64,000 nt of DNA from CANMXU01 sp052030545 (GTDB taxonomy: Bacteria > Pseudomonadota > Gammaproteobacteria > Enterobacterales > Alteromonadaceae), in contig NZ_JBPDIH010000004.1 of the NCBI RefSeq assembly GCF_052030545.1, forward strand, positions 62,001 through 126,000, written 5' to 3'. Below, piece by piece: positions 16,123 through 24,776 of this stretch. The translations under genes and the position numbers were made by a program. The notes beneath the pieces were generated by a model. That model saw only the letters and a list, made by a program, of their open reading frames with translations, ran no database searches and was not told the DNA's origin. Within the stretch, counting starts at the first letter, position 1. Each line of letters opens with the position of its first letter.

Positions 16123-18264
16123 TTACATGTGCTTAACGCGACGTTTTACTTCTTCTTGCTTACCGTGGTTAAACGGGCGAGCATCTGGGCTACCTAAATA
16201 ACCACATACGCGGCGGGTAACCGACACTTTTTCAGCATTATGATTGCCACAGCTTGGGCAAACAAAACCTTTGCTGGTACAGTCAAACTCGCCGGTAAAG
16301 TTACATTCATAACATTCATCAATCGGCGTATTGGTACCGTAGTATGGCACGCGGCTATAGCTGTAATCCCAAACGTTTTCGAGCGCTTCAACATTATGTT
16401 GAATATTCGGGTACTCGCCGTAACAAATAAAACCGCCATTAGCCACATTTGGGTAAGCCATTTCAAAGTCAATTTTGTCATACGGGTTAACTTGTTTTTC
16501 AACATCAAGGTGAAAACTATTGGTGTAGTAACCTTTGTCGGTAACGCCATTCATTACGCCAAATTCAGTGGCGTCAAGCTTACAAAAACGACTGCATAAG
16601 TTTTCACTTGGCGTGCTGTATAAGCTAAAACCATAGCCGGTTTCCGCTTTCCAACTGTCGGTTGCATTACGCAAATATTGTATAATTTCAAGCCCTTTTA
16701 CGCGCAAGCTTTCGCTATCAAACATATGAGTTTCATCACCATAAAGCGCGTTAATGGTTTCATGCAAACCAATGTAGCCCAGTGAAATTGAAGCGCGGCC
16801 GTTTTTAAATATTTGCGCAACATTATCGTCGGCTTTTAAGCGCACGCCACAAGCACCTTCCATATACAGTACTGGCGCAACACGAGCTTTAACCCCTTCT
16901 AAGCGAGCAATACGAGTATCAAGCGCGCGGCGTGCTAATTGTAAACGTTCATCAAGTAAGCTGAAAAATGCCGATTCATCGCCTTTTGCTTCTATTGCAA
17001 TACGCGGTAGGTTTAAGCTAACAACACCAATATTGTTGCGCCCTTCATGAATTTCTTGACCCTTTTCTTCATAGGTTGATAAAAAGCTACGACAACCCAT
17101 CGGCGTTTTAAACGAACCGGTCACTTTCACCACTTGTTCATAGTTTAAAATATCTGGATACATGCGTTTTGACGCACATTTTAATGCCAAGCGTTTAATG
17201 TCGTAGTTCGGATCTTGGGCTTTATGATTTAGGCCATCTTTAATGGCAAACACTAATTTCGGGAAAATCGCGGTTTTCTTATTCTTGCCTAAACCGGCAA
17301 TGCGGTTTTCAAGAATCGATTGCTGAATTAAACGTGACTGCCACGTTTCACCTAAACCAAAACCAAAGGTAACAAAAGGCGTTTGACCATTAGCGGTATG
17401 CAAGGTATTTACTTCGTATTCAAGTGATTGAAACGCGTCGTAACACTCTTTTTCCGTGCGCGCACGAGCAAATACTTCCGCGTTTGGAATATCCCATTCT
17501 TGGGCAATAGTTAAATGTTTTTCATAACTTGCGCTCACATACGGGGCAAGTACTTCATCGATGCGGTTAATGGTCGTGCCGCCGTAAATATGGCTGGCAA
17601 CTTGGGCAATAATTTGCGCTGTGACCGCAGTCGCGGTAGAAATGGATTTTGGCGTATCAATTTCCGCATTTCCCATTTTAAAGCCGCGCGTTAACATGCC
17701 ATCAAGATCAATTAACATGCAGTTAAACATTGGGAAAAATGGCGCGTAATCAAGATCGTGGTAATGAATTTCACCACGCTGATGCGCGCTAACAATATCA
17801 CGCGGCAAAATGTGCTTATTGGCATAATGTTTAGCAACAATACCGGCAAGTAAATCGCGCTGAGTAGGTATGACTTTGCTGTCTTTATTGGCATTTTCAT
17901 TCAAAATGCTGGCATCGCTTTGATCAATGAGGCCGCGAATATCATTGTTCAGTTGGCTACTTTGTTCACGGGCAATGTCACGATCATGGCGATATTCAAT
18001 ATACGCTCGAGCGATTTCGCGGTGTGGCCCTGACATCAAAATATCTTCAACCATATCTTGAATTTGACCGATCTCAACTTGCTCAACATCCTTGAACTGA
18101 GAGAACACAGTTTCGGCAACATCTAACGCATAGTTGTTGTCTATTACCGCAACCGTTTCTGCTGCGCTGATGATTGCTTGTTGGATGCGTGCAATGTCGA
18201 AGGCTACGCGACAGCCATCGCGTTTAATCACTACCGGTTTCACTAAGAATTCCTTATTTATCAT
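16123..18264 (-). CDS. nrdD: Anaerobic ribonucleoside-triphosphate reductase (class III)
   Basis: Reduces ribonucleoside triphosphates to deoxy forms without oxygen, using formate and a glycyl radical. The N-terminal ATP-cone (about residues 8-100: VVIKRDGCRVAFDIARIQQAI) senses ATP/dATP. The catalytic barrel follows. The zinc-binding CxxC pairs near the C-terminus are CYEC and CPSC, and the radical glycine is G688 in RRVCGYLGSPDARPF. Length 713 matches E. coli NrdD. An exact FNR palindrome lies upstream at class II activator spacing, so strong anaerobic induction is expected. With nrdG it indicates a facultative anaerobe. Confidence 0.98.
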   Translation of the reverse strand: MINKEFLVKPVVIKRDGCRVAFDIARIQQAIISAAETVAVIDNNYALDVAETVFSQFKDVEQVEIGQIQDMVEDILMSGPHREIARAYIEYRHDRDIAREQSSQLNNDIRGLIDQSDASILNENANKDSKVIPTQRDLLAGIVAKHYANKHILPRDIVSAHQRGEIHYHDLDYAPFFPMFNCMLIDLDGMLTRGFKMGNAEIDTPKSISTATAVTAQIIAQVASHIYGGTTINRIDEVLAPYVSASYEKHLTIAQEWDIPNAEVFARARTEKECYDAFQSLEYEVNTLHTANGQTPFVTFGFGLGETWQSRLIQQSILENRIAGLGKNKKTAIFPKLVFAIKDGLNHKAQDPNYDIKRLALKCASKRMYPDILNYEQVVKVTGSFKTPMGCRSFLSTYEEKGQEIHEGRNNIGVVSLNLPRIAIEAKGDESAFFSLLDERLQLARRALDTRIARLEGVKARVAPVLYMEGACGVRLKADDNVAQIFKNGRASISLGYIGLHETINALYGDETHMFDSESLRVKGLEIIQYLRNATDSWKAETGYGFSLYSTPSENLCSRFCKLDATEFGVMNGVTDKGYYTNSFHLDVEKQVNPYDKIDFEMAYPNVANGGFICYGEYPNIQHNVEALENVWDYSYSRVPYYGTNTPIDECYECNFTGEFDCTSKGFVCPSCGNHNAEKVSVTRRVCGYLGSPDARPFNHGKQEEVKRRVKHM

Positions 18265-18380
18265 TATAACGACAGTGTTACTAAAGATTACTTAATAAAA
18301 CAAAAACACTAAATATAGTAGTTTTAAAAATACGCAACACTAGATGCGGTGTATTAGACGAGAATACGACAAATGAGTTA

Positions 18381-18394
18381 TTGATCTAGATCAA
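18381..18394 (-). promoter_or_regulatory. FNR box upstream of nrdD, class II position
   Basis: TTGATCTAGATCAA matches the FNR consensus TTGAT-N4-ATCAA without a mismatch. On the nrdD strand a -10-like TCTAAT lies at 18353-18358, so transcription would begin near 18346, placing the box centre about 41.5 bp upstream: the standard class II activator geometry. The nrdD ATG is at 18264. Confidence 0.85.
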
Positions 18395-18565
18395 GGTTTG
18401 TTGAGGTGGTGCAATAAGCAAGCAATACCGGATTTTTCGGCTAAAAACCGTTAAATTAGCGCGGAAAATGTCAAGAGGGAAACGCGTTAATTAACGCATA
18501 GTTTTGTTTGGTGTTTGTAAATTTTTGAGTATTTTTCGACAAAGCAGGTACAGATAAAATGCAAC

Positions 18566-18598
18566 AAAAAAGCCAGTAAAAAATACTTTTACTGGCTT
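18566..18598 (-). terminator. Intrinsic terminator of aspS
   Basis: A perfect 12-bp stem (18570-18581 with 18587-18598, AAGCCAGTAAAA and its complement) is followed on the minus strand by a run of T. It lies about 40 bp after the aspS stop and insulates nrdD from aspS transcription. Confidence 0.88.
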
Positions 18599-18639
18599 TA
18601 CCTTTTAAATTGTTCTGCTTATTTAGGCGATAAAAGGAA

Positions 18640-20427
18640 TTAGCTTTCGCTGTCAGCTTCTTTATTTTCTTCTTTAACGATTTTAGCAATACCCAGTTCA
18701 ACTAATTGATCAGGGTTTGCATGACCTGGTGCATTCGTTAACGGACATGCCGCAGTCGTTGTTTTCGGGAACGCCATTACGTCGCGAATTGAACTAGCGC
18801 CGGTCATTAACATCACTAAACGGTCAAGACCAAAAGCAAGACCTGCATGTGGTGGCGCGCCGTATTCTAGAGCTTCAAGTAAGAAACCAAATTTCTCTTG
18901 TGCTTCTTCGTCGCTAATACCTAAAATTCTAAATACTGCCGCTTGCATGTCTTGGTTATGAATACGTACCGAACCACCGCCTAATTCACAGCCGTTTAAG
19001 ACCATGTCGTATGCATCAGATAATGCGCCAACTGGGTTTGCTTCTAACTCTGCTGCTGTTAGGTTGGTTGGTGCGGTAAATGGGTGATGAAGCGCGTGCA
19101 TGTGGCCGTCGATTTCTTCAAACATTGGGAAGTCTACAACCCAAAGTGGTTTCCACTCACCTTGTAATAAATCTAAGTCTTCACCCAGTTTTAAACGAAG
19201 TGCGCCCAATGATTCGGTTACTACGTTGTAGTTGTCAGAGCCGAAGAAAATAATGTCGCCCGATTGTGCGTTAACGCGATCTAATAAGGTATTAACCGCA
19301 TCTTCGCTTAAGAATTTTAAGATTGGCGATTGCAAACCTTCAAGGCCAGCAGCGCGATCGTTAACCTTCATCCATGGCATGCCTTTGGCGCCATAAATGC
19401 CAACAAATTTGGTTAATTCGTCAATGCCTTTACGTGAAAATTTCGCTGCGCCTTGTGGTACGTTAATCACCGCAACACGGCCTTTTTCGTCATTCGCTGG
19501 GCCTGAGAATACTTTAAATTCTACGTCTTTTAAAATATCAGCAACGTCAGTAATTTCTAATGGGTTACGCAGGTCAGGCTTGTCTGAACCAAAACGTGTC
19601 ATCGCTTCGCTGTATGGCATACGCGGGAATTCACCTAAATCAACATCAAGCATTTTGATGAATAATTCACGGATCATTTTCTCAGTCACGCCCATCACTT
19701 CTTCAGCGCTCATGAAAGATGTTTCAATATCAATTTGCGTGAATTCTGGTTGGCGATCAGCACGTAAGTCTTCGTCACGGAAACATTTTACGATTTGGTA
19801 ATAACGTTCCATGCCCGACATCATCAACAATTGCTTAAATAATTGTGGTGATTGTGGCAAAGCAAAAAATTGACCTTTATGCGTACGGCTTGGTACTAAA
19901 TAGTCACGCGCACCTTCTGGCGTTGCCGCAGTAAGAATTGGCGTTTCAATGTCTAAAAAGCCTTGTGACTCCATTGACTCACGCACAGCAGAGGTTACTT
20001 TGGCGCGAAAACGCATACGTTCAGTCATTTCAGGGCGACGTAAATCTAAATAACGATATTTTAAACGTTGCTCTTCAGAGTTCTTTTGGTTTGAATCCAG
20101 TGGCAAAGGTGCTGCTTTATTTAAAATATTAAGCTCTAAACCTAATACTTCAATACCACCGGTTTTCATGTCTTTGTTCACTTGCCCTTCTGGACGTGCG
20201 CGAACTTTACCTTTAATTTGCACACAAAATTCATTACGCAAGGTATTGGCTTTTTCTAACACTTCGGGTAAATCTGGATCGTAAACTACTTGCACTATGC
20301 CTTCGCGGTCACGTAAATCGAGAAAAATTACCGCACCTAAGTCACGACGACGGTTTACCCAACCACAAAGTGTAACTTCTTGACCAATGTGAGCTTCGTT
20401 TACCTCACCACAATAAATACTTCGCAT
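18640..20427 (-). CDS. aspS: Aspartyl-tRNA synthetase
   Basis: Class II synthetase charging tRNA-Asp, 595 residues, bacterial (D-type) with the GAD insertion domain. The N-terminal OB fold (MRSIYCGEVNEAHIGQEVTLCGWV, given here only as the start of the block to residue 24) binds the anticodon. Motif 2 is visible as FRDEDLRADRQPEFTQID and motif 3 as GLAFGLDRLVMLM near the C-terminus. The tail after residue 560 is acidic and lysine-rich. It is divergent from cmoA, as part of the aspS-cmoA-cmoB neighbourhood also seen in E. coli. Confidence 0.98.
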   Translation of the reverse strand: MRSIYCGEVNEAHIGQEVTLCGWVNRRRDLGAVIFLDLRDREGIVQVVYDPDLPEVLEKANTLRNEFCVQIKGKVRARPEGQVNKDMKTGGIEVLGLELNILNKAAPLPLDSNQKNSEEQRLKYRYLDLRRPEMTERMRFRAKVTSAVRESMESQGFLDIETPILTAATPEGARDYLVPSRTHKGQFFALPQSPQLFKQLLMMSGMERYYQIVKCFRDEDLRADRQPEFTQIDIETSFMSAEEVMGVTEKMIRELFIKMLDVDLGEFPRMPYSEAMTRFGSDKPDLRNPLEITDVADILKDVEFKVFSGPANDEKGRVAVINVPQGAAKFSRKGIDELTKFVGIYGAKGMPWMKVNDRAAGLEGLQSPILKFLSEDAVNTLLDRVNAQSGDIIFFGSDNYNVVTESLGALRLKLGEDLDLLQGEWKPLWVVDFPMFEEIDGHMHALHHPFTAPTNLTAAELEANPVGALSDAYDMVLNGCELGGGSVRIHNQDMQAAVFRILGISDEEAQEKFGFLLEALEYGAPPHAGLAFGLDRLVMLMTGASSIRDVMAFPKTTTAACPLTNAPGHANPDQLVELGIAKIVKEENKEADSES

Positions 20428-20652
20428 GAATATTTGCCTTGAAATTCTAACTTGAACACACCCTAATAAAACAATGTTGTTTAATAGGATAAAAAATTGC
20501 CGCCATTATATAGCAATAGCGAATAATGTCACTGGTCTGTCGATATTTCTGGGCATTTAACTGTTCGAGTGTGTATAGAATCATTTCTTTGTTTGGTCAT
20601 TTTCAGTTAAAATAGCCGCCAATTTATTTGCTTTACTTTTTAAACGCCTTTT

Positions 20653-21387
20653 ATGCAGCCATCAGAACCCGATTTAATTTTTTCAAATCAGCAAAAACAG
20701 ATCAAAGACTTCGCCTTTGACGCGCAAGTTGTTGAAGTTTTTCCTGATATGATCAGCCGCTCTGTTCCCGGCTACAATACCATTATTGATACCATAGGTA
20801 GGCTAAGCCAACGCTTTGTTACTGATGATTCAAACGTATACGATTTAGGTTGCTCGTTGGGCGCAGCAACACTTGCCATGCGCCGCGGCATAAGCGCTAA
20901 CAATGCAAAAATTATTGGCGTTGACAATTCAGCCGCTATGGTTGAACGCTGTAAAATTCACGTAAATGCGTTTAAAGGCGAAACGCCCGTAGAAATAATA
21001 GAAGGTGATATTTTACAAACTAAAATACAAAATGCCTCTATGGTGGTGTTAAATTTTACCATGCAATTTATTGAGCCTGCCAAACGTCAGCAACTGATCA
21101 GCACCATAGCTGACGGATTAAAACCTGGCGGCTTATTGCTATTGTCTGAAAAAATTACCGCTGAAGACAATACCTGTAACGAACTGCTCATTGACCTGCA
21201 TCACGACTTTAAACGTGCCAATGGTTACAGTGAATTGGAAATTGCCCAAAAGCGCACTGCCCTTGAAAATGTGATGCGCCCAGACTCGTTATCAACGCAT
21301 CAACAACGACTAAGCCATGCCGGCTTTAATCATGTGACTCCTTGGTTTCAATGTTTTAACTTTTTTTCTTTAATAGCGATCAAATGA
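20653..21387 (+). CDS. cmoA: Carboxy-S-adenosyl-L-methionine synthase
   Basis: Makes carboxy-SAM from SAM and prephenate, the donor used by CmoB to modify wobble uridine (cmo5U) in tRNAs. It is a 244-residue Rossmann methyltransferase fold: the glycine-rich loop is YDLGCSLGAATLAM near residues 64-77, the acidic SAM-binding position is GVDNS, and the family start FAFDAQVVEVFPDMI is clear. The stop overlaps the cmoB start by 4 bp (ATGA), so the two are translationally coupled. Confidence 0.97.
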   Translation: MQPSEPDLIFSNQQKQIKDFAFDAQVVEVFPDMISRSVPGYNTIIDTIGRLSQRFVTDDSNVYDLGCSLGAATLAMRRGISANNAKIIGVDNSAAMVERCKIHVNAFKGETPVEIIEGDILQTKIQNASMVVLNFTMQFIEPAKRQQLISTIADGLKPGGLLLLSEKITAEDNTCNELLIDLHHDFKRANGYSELEIAQKRTALENVMRPDSLSTHQQRLSHAGFNHVTPWFQCFNFFSLIAIK

Positions 21388-22349
21388 CCTCATTCAATAC
21401 GTTTTATCAACAAATTGCCACCAATCGACTTAGCCATTGGTTAAATACGCTGCCAGCGCAATTAAGCCATTGGCAACAACATAATTTGCATGGTGAATTT
21501 GCCCAGTGGCAAAAAACCTTAGCGGCATTACCCAAAACAAGCCCATCGAGTGTCGATTTAAGTCAAGGGGTTGTCGTTGGTGAAAAAGCAGATATTAATG
21601 ACGGTGAATATAAACGCTTAGAAAACTTGCTTAAAAAGTTTAAACCATGGCGCAAAGGCCCTTACCATATTCATGGTTTGCATATAGATACCGAGTGGCG
21701 TTCAGATTTTAAATGGGATCGCTTAGTACCGCACATTAGTAATTTAAAAGACCGCTACGTATTAGATATTGGCTGTGGCAGTGGTTACCATTTGTGGCGT
21801 ATGCGCGGTGCTGGCGCAAAATTTGTGGTTGGCATTGACCCGACGCAATTATTTTTAACGCAATTTCAAGCGGTGCAACATTTTGTGCAAGACCCAAGCG
21901 TAAATTTACTGCCACTTGGCGTTGAAGACTTACCAGAATTAAAGGCTTTCGATACCGTATTTGCCATGGGCGTGTTATACCATCGCCGTTCACCGATTGA
22001 TTTTTTATATCAATTAAAAGCACAGCTTGCCAAAGGCGGTGAATTGGTGCTTGAAACCTTGATCGTTGATGGCGATGAAAATACCGTATTAGTGCCGGGT
22101 GAGCGTTACGCTAAAATGCGCAATGTCTGGTTTTTGCCGAGTGGAAAAGCGATGTGCGCATGGCTAGAGCGCTGCGGTTTTCATAATGTGCGTATGGTAA
22201 ATACTGACGTTACCGCCCTTGATGAACAACGCAAAACCGAATGGATTGATACAGAATCGTTGCAAGACTTTTTAGACCCGAACGATAACAGTAAAACCAT
22301 TGAAGGTTACCCTGCCCCGCAACGGGCGATATTTATTGCTAACGTTTAA
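21384..22349 (+). CDS. cmoB: tRNA U34 carboxymethyltransferase
   Basis: Transfers the carboxymethyl group of carboxy-SAM to 5-hydroxyuridine at position 34 of several tRNAs, extending wobble reading. The N-terminal helical domain (about 1-115) includes KPWRKGPYHIHG and DTEWRSDFKWDRL; the Rossmann domain has the motif VLDIGCGSGYHLWRM near residues 125-139. Length 321 is close to E. coli CmoB. No plus-strand terminator is evident; the hairpin just downstream has its T run on the other strand. Confidence 0.97.
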   Translation: MTSFNTFYQQIATNRLSHWLNTLPAQLSHWQQHNLHGEFAQWQKTLAALPKTSPSSVDLSQGVVVGEKADINDGEYKRLENLLKKFKPWRKGPYHIHGLHIDTEWRSDFKWDRLVPHISNLKDRYVLDIGCGSGYHLWRMRGAGAKFVVGIDPTQLFLTQFQAVQHFVQDPSVNLLPLGVEDLPELKAFDTVFAMGVLYHRRSPIDFLYQLKAQLAKGGELVLETLIVDGDENTVLVPGERYAKMRNVWFLPSGKAMCAWLERCGFHNVRMVNTDVTALDEQRKTEWIDTESLQDFLDPNDNSKTIEGYPAPQRAIFIANV

Positions 22350-22389
22350 TTAAGTTTAATCCTTTCTATCGCCAAAATTTAGGCAAAAA

Positions 22390-22412
22390 AAAGCGCGTTT
22401 AATCAAACGCGC
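22390..22412 (-). terminator. Hairpin with T run on the minus strand, after cmoB
   Basis: AGCGCGTTT and AAACGCGCT form a 9-bp stem around AATC. On the minus strand it is followed by eight T, but on the plus strand by A, so it should stop leftward transcripts from the gene at 22760-23716, beyond the MITE-like element. It also keeps such transcripts out of cmoB. Confidence 0.75.
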
Positions 22413-22499
22413 TAAAAAAACATGAAACACTAAGGGATAACACTCTGTAAAGTAAGAGTGGTGTTTTCTCAATAAGTTCAAAGTTTTTAAATTAACTTA

Positions 22500-22754
22500 G
22501 GGTCTGTTGATCTTTGCTAATTATTTTTGCAGCAGTTTATTAGCCTTTTATACAAGGCAGAGCCTATGTTGTGTAGTTGTTCTACTCTAATAGGCGATAA
22601 AGGCTTTATGCTCCTGCAAAGTCACCTTACCCCACATCCATGTGGGGCAACGAAGTAGAAATGGTTAATAAACGCTGTCCTACGGATTCGTTTAAATGCT
22701 GCTTGCGCCGCGATCAAAAAGCATTTAATTTAAACATCAAAGATCAACAGACCC
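22500..22754. mobile_element. MITE-like non-autonomous element, 255 bp
   Basis: The ends are a perfect 17-bp terminal inverted repeat: GGGTCTGTTGATCTTTG at 22500-22516 and its complement at 22738-22754. TA lies on each side (22498-22499 and 22755-22756), as expected for a TA target duplication. There is no transposase frame. The interior holds a hairpin CCCCACA-TCCA-TGTGGGG. Elements of this build are moved in trans by a transposase with matching ends; a TA duplication suggests an IS630/Tc1-type enzyme, but no such gene is in the window. Its right end is 5 bp from the stop codon of the next gene. Confidence 0.75.
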
Positions 22755-22759
22755 TAGAT

Positions 22760-23716
22760 CTAATTACAAAGGTTTTGCTGTCCAAGTGAACAAATAACGT
22801 CATAGCTTAACTTCCCTTTACTATTAATTCTGCGCCCACCGTTTTGACAGCTAAGCGCGGTTCTTTCTGCACACACCTCATTAACAGAAACACCTTCGAA
22901 GCGCTGAATAAAATCGGCCAGAGCAAAAATATCAGAATCATTGCCATCATACGTCTTATCTGCATTAGCAATTAGGCTTGATTTGTCTTCAGGTATGGTT
23001 TGGTTACGTGCATCTTTAGCAATAACATAGAACATGGCTTTATAATACTTATCACTGATATCTTGTGTGGTATCAATACCTAACCGCACGCTTGTCTTAT
23101 TAGGGTGCGCAATATGAATCAAATAATTTTTTGAGCCAAGACCTTTTGTTAATGTTGCTGATAAAGCTGAGGGGATAGCTGCGGTTTTCACCTTGGCATC
23201 TTGTTTCTTCTTTTGAAATTGGTCAATATTTTGCTGTAATCTATACCATCTTTCTTGTTCGACAAGCTTATTGTAAACCGCTTTTATATAAGCCTTTGGG
23301 GTAATAATAGCGTCAGTTGCATCAGTTAATATTGGGTGTTCTAAAGTAATGCTCTCCTTCATTTGCTCATTCTCAAGGTCAAACTTATATTGTCGATTCA
23401 ATGAGTCTATCGCTGTTTTTAAACTATCTTCTGCTGCTGTCAAGTTAACTTGAACGACATATTGGTTATAAAATTTTGCGCGAATCTCGTGGTAGTTTTC
23501 ACTGTTCTTGCGTGATTTCATCGCCCACTTTGTCAACTGTTCGGTATTTTTGTTATAAATTAACAGCTCATTACTAGCTACCGTCAACATACTTTCGGCG
23601 ACATCTTGCTGTGTTGACATATTGCAGCTATCACAAAATACAAGGTTTGATCCGGCAATAGAAGGAGTAGGCATAAAGAAGCACAAAGACACCAGAAGGG
23701 TTTGAAGTAATTTCAT
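22760..23716 (-). CDS. Hypothetical secreted protein (318 aa)
   Basis: Not recognised. A clear signal peptide (residues 1-21, ending PSIA before GSNL) predicts export to the periplasm. The mature protein begins with an FCDSC pair, has a long helical, coiled-coil-like middle (about 50-180) and ends with a small cysteine-bearing domain (about 255-318), with C281, C289, C311 and C317 or near, which probably form disulfides. No catalytic motif is visible. It appears to be a single-gene unit with AT-rich coding. The MITE-like element lies directly behind its stop. Two tandem 16-bp repeats cover the start region and contain two tiny four-codon ORFs. Confidence 0.7.
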   Translation of the reverse strand: MKLLQTLLVSLCFFMPTPSIAGSNLVFCDSCNMSTQQDVAESMLTVASNELLIYNKNTEQLTKWAMKSRKNSENYHEIRAKFYNQYVVQVNLTAAEDSLKTAIDSLNRQYKFDLENEQMKESITLEHPILTDATDAIITPKAYIKAVYNKLVEQERWYRLQQNIDQFQKKKQDAKVKTAAIPSALSATLTKGLGSKNYLIHIAHPNKTSVRLGIDTTQDISDKYYKAMFYVIAKDARNQTIPEDKSSLIANADKTYDGNDSDIFALADFIQRFEGVSVNEVCAERTALSCQNGGRRINSKGKLSYDVICSLGQQNLCN

Positions 23717-23746
23717 TTTATTTAAATTCCATTTTATTTAAATTCC
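23715..23746. repeat. Tandem 16-bp direct repeat over a start codon
   Basis: ATTTTATTTAAATTCC occurs twice in a row (23715-23730, 23731-23746). On the coding strand each unit reads ATG GAA TTT AAA TAA, a complete four-codon ORF, and the last A-ATG leads into the true start of the 318-residue secreted protein. Confidence 0.85.
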
Positions 23747-23865
23747 ATTTATTAGGGGCTATTGATCTTTGTATTATGTTTGAGCAATAGGTATTTGATT
23801 AATTTACAAAACATTCATCCTAGAAATATAGTACTAAAAACACAACACGTTAAGAACGTGACAGT

Positions 23866-24615
23866 TTAATCAATATAACGGTCGAGAATTTTTTTATATT
23901 CACCCGAAGCTTTCAGTGTTGCTATGCCTTGGTCAAACTTTTCTTTGATTTGAGGGTCGCGAAAGCCCGCTGAATAGTTGGTTTCGTCAAATAAATAATG
24001 AATGGTATAAGGTTTTGAAAACCTGCCGGTTTGATCTTGATTGACAAAATATTTAAAAATATTAATGTCTAACACAATCACATCTGAACGATTTAAAAAT
24101 AGCGAAGAAACCTGTTGCGCCTGCTCTGCAATTTCGCGATAAATACTCGCTTTTGCAATGCCTTTATTATACTCAGCACCTAAGTATTTTTTTGCCCGTT
24201 GAAACGCAGTCACTTTTTTGCCAGCCAATTCACTCAAACTGTAAATATTAAAATTATTTTCAGTCAGTGACACCGCAACATTTTGATATCGAATATAAGG
24301 CTTTGACGTATACATGCCGTTATTTTCGCTATTCGGTTTGACCGTTAAAACGCCACCAAAATTAAAGCGCTGGTAACTTGAGATGTTTCGCCCAAATGGC
24401 ATATGCACAAATTTAACTTCAATATCATGCAGTGCAAGCGCCGCACGGACAATGTCAAGCTGCATGCCTTGATTATGCTTAGTAATAAAGGGCGGTTTAG
24501 GTAAGCCGGCAGTCATTTCAATTTTGGCTTGTGCAAAGGCAAAAACAGAAAAACAAGCTCCCAAAATCAAGATCAGGTTTTTCAATAGTAATTGGCGTGG
24601 ATTAACTCGTTTCAT
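23866..24615 (-). CDS. Periplasmic substrate-binding protein, SBP family 3
   Basis: A 249-residue protein with a signal peptide (about residues 1-29, ending VFAFAQA) and the two-lobed fold of family 3 solute-binding proteins (PF00497). Typical elements are LPKPPFITKHNQGMQLDIVR near the start, VKFVHMPFGR, YTSKPYIRYQNVAV, LSELAGKKVTAFQ and the C-terminal FDQGIATLKASGEYKKILDRY. No ABC permease or ATPase is adjacent. Lone proteins of this type in Alteromonadales are often amino-acid binding, or sensors or remnants. The ligand cannot be told. It is divergent from dgt, with 160 bp between the starts. Confidence 0.85.
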   Translation of the reverse strand: MKRVNPRQLLLKNLILILGACFSVFAFAQAKIEMTAGLPKPPFITKHNQGMQLDIVRAALALHDIEVKFVHMPFGRNISSYQRFNFGGVLTVKPNSENNGMYTSKPYIRYQNVAVSLTENNFNIYSLSELAGKKVTAFQRAKKYLGAEYNKGIAKASIYREIAEQAQQVSSLFLNRSDVIVLDINIFKYFVNQDQTGRFSKPYTIHYLFDETNYSAGFRDPQIKEKFDQGIATLKASGEYKKILDRYID

Positions 24616-24776
24616 CTCATATCTAATTAGTTGATTTAGCTAGCACTTCAACAAACTACCCTTTATTAAAAGTTAAGTATAGTATAGTAATTGAGCGATT
24701 AGTTTTATGCTTAAGCAAGTATTTGATAAATTTACGCATTGAGCGTGCAAATAATAACACGACATGAGAATTGTAT

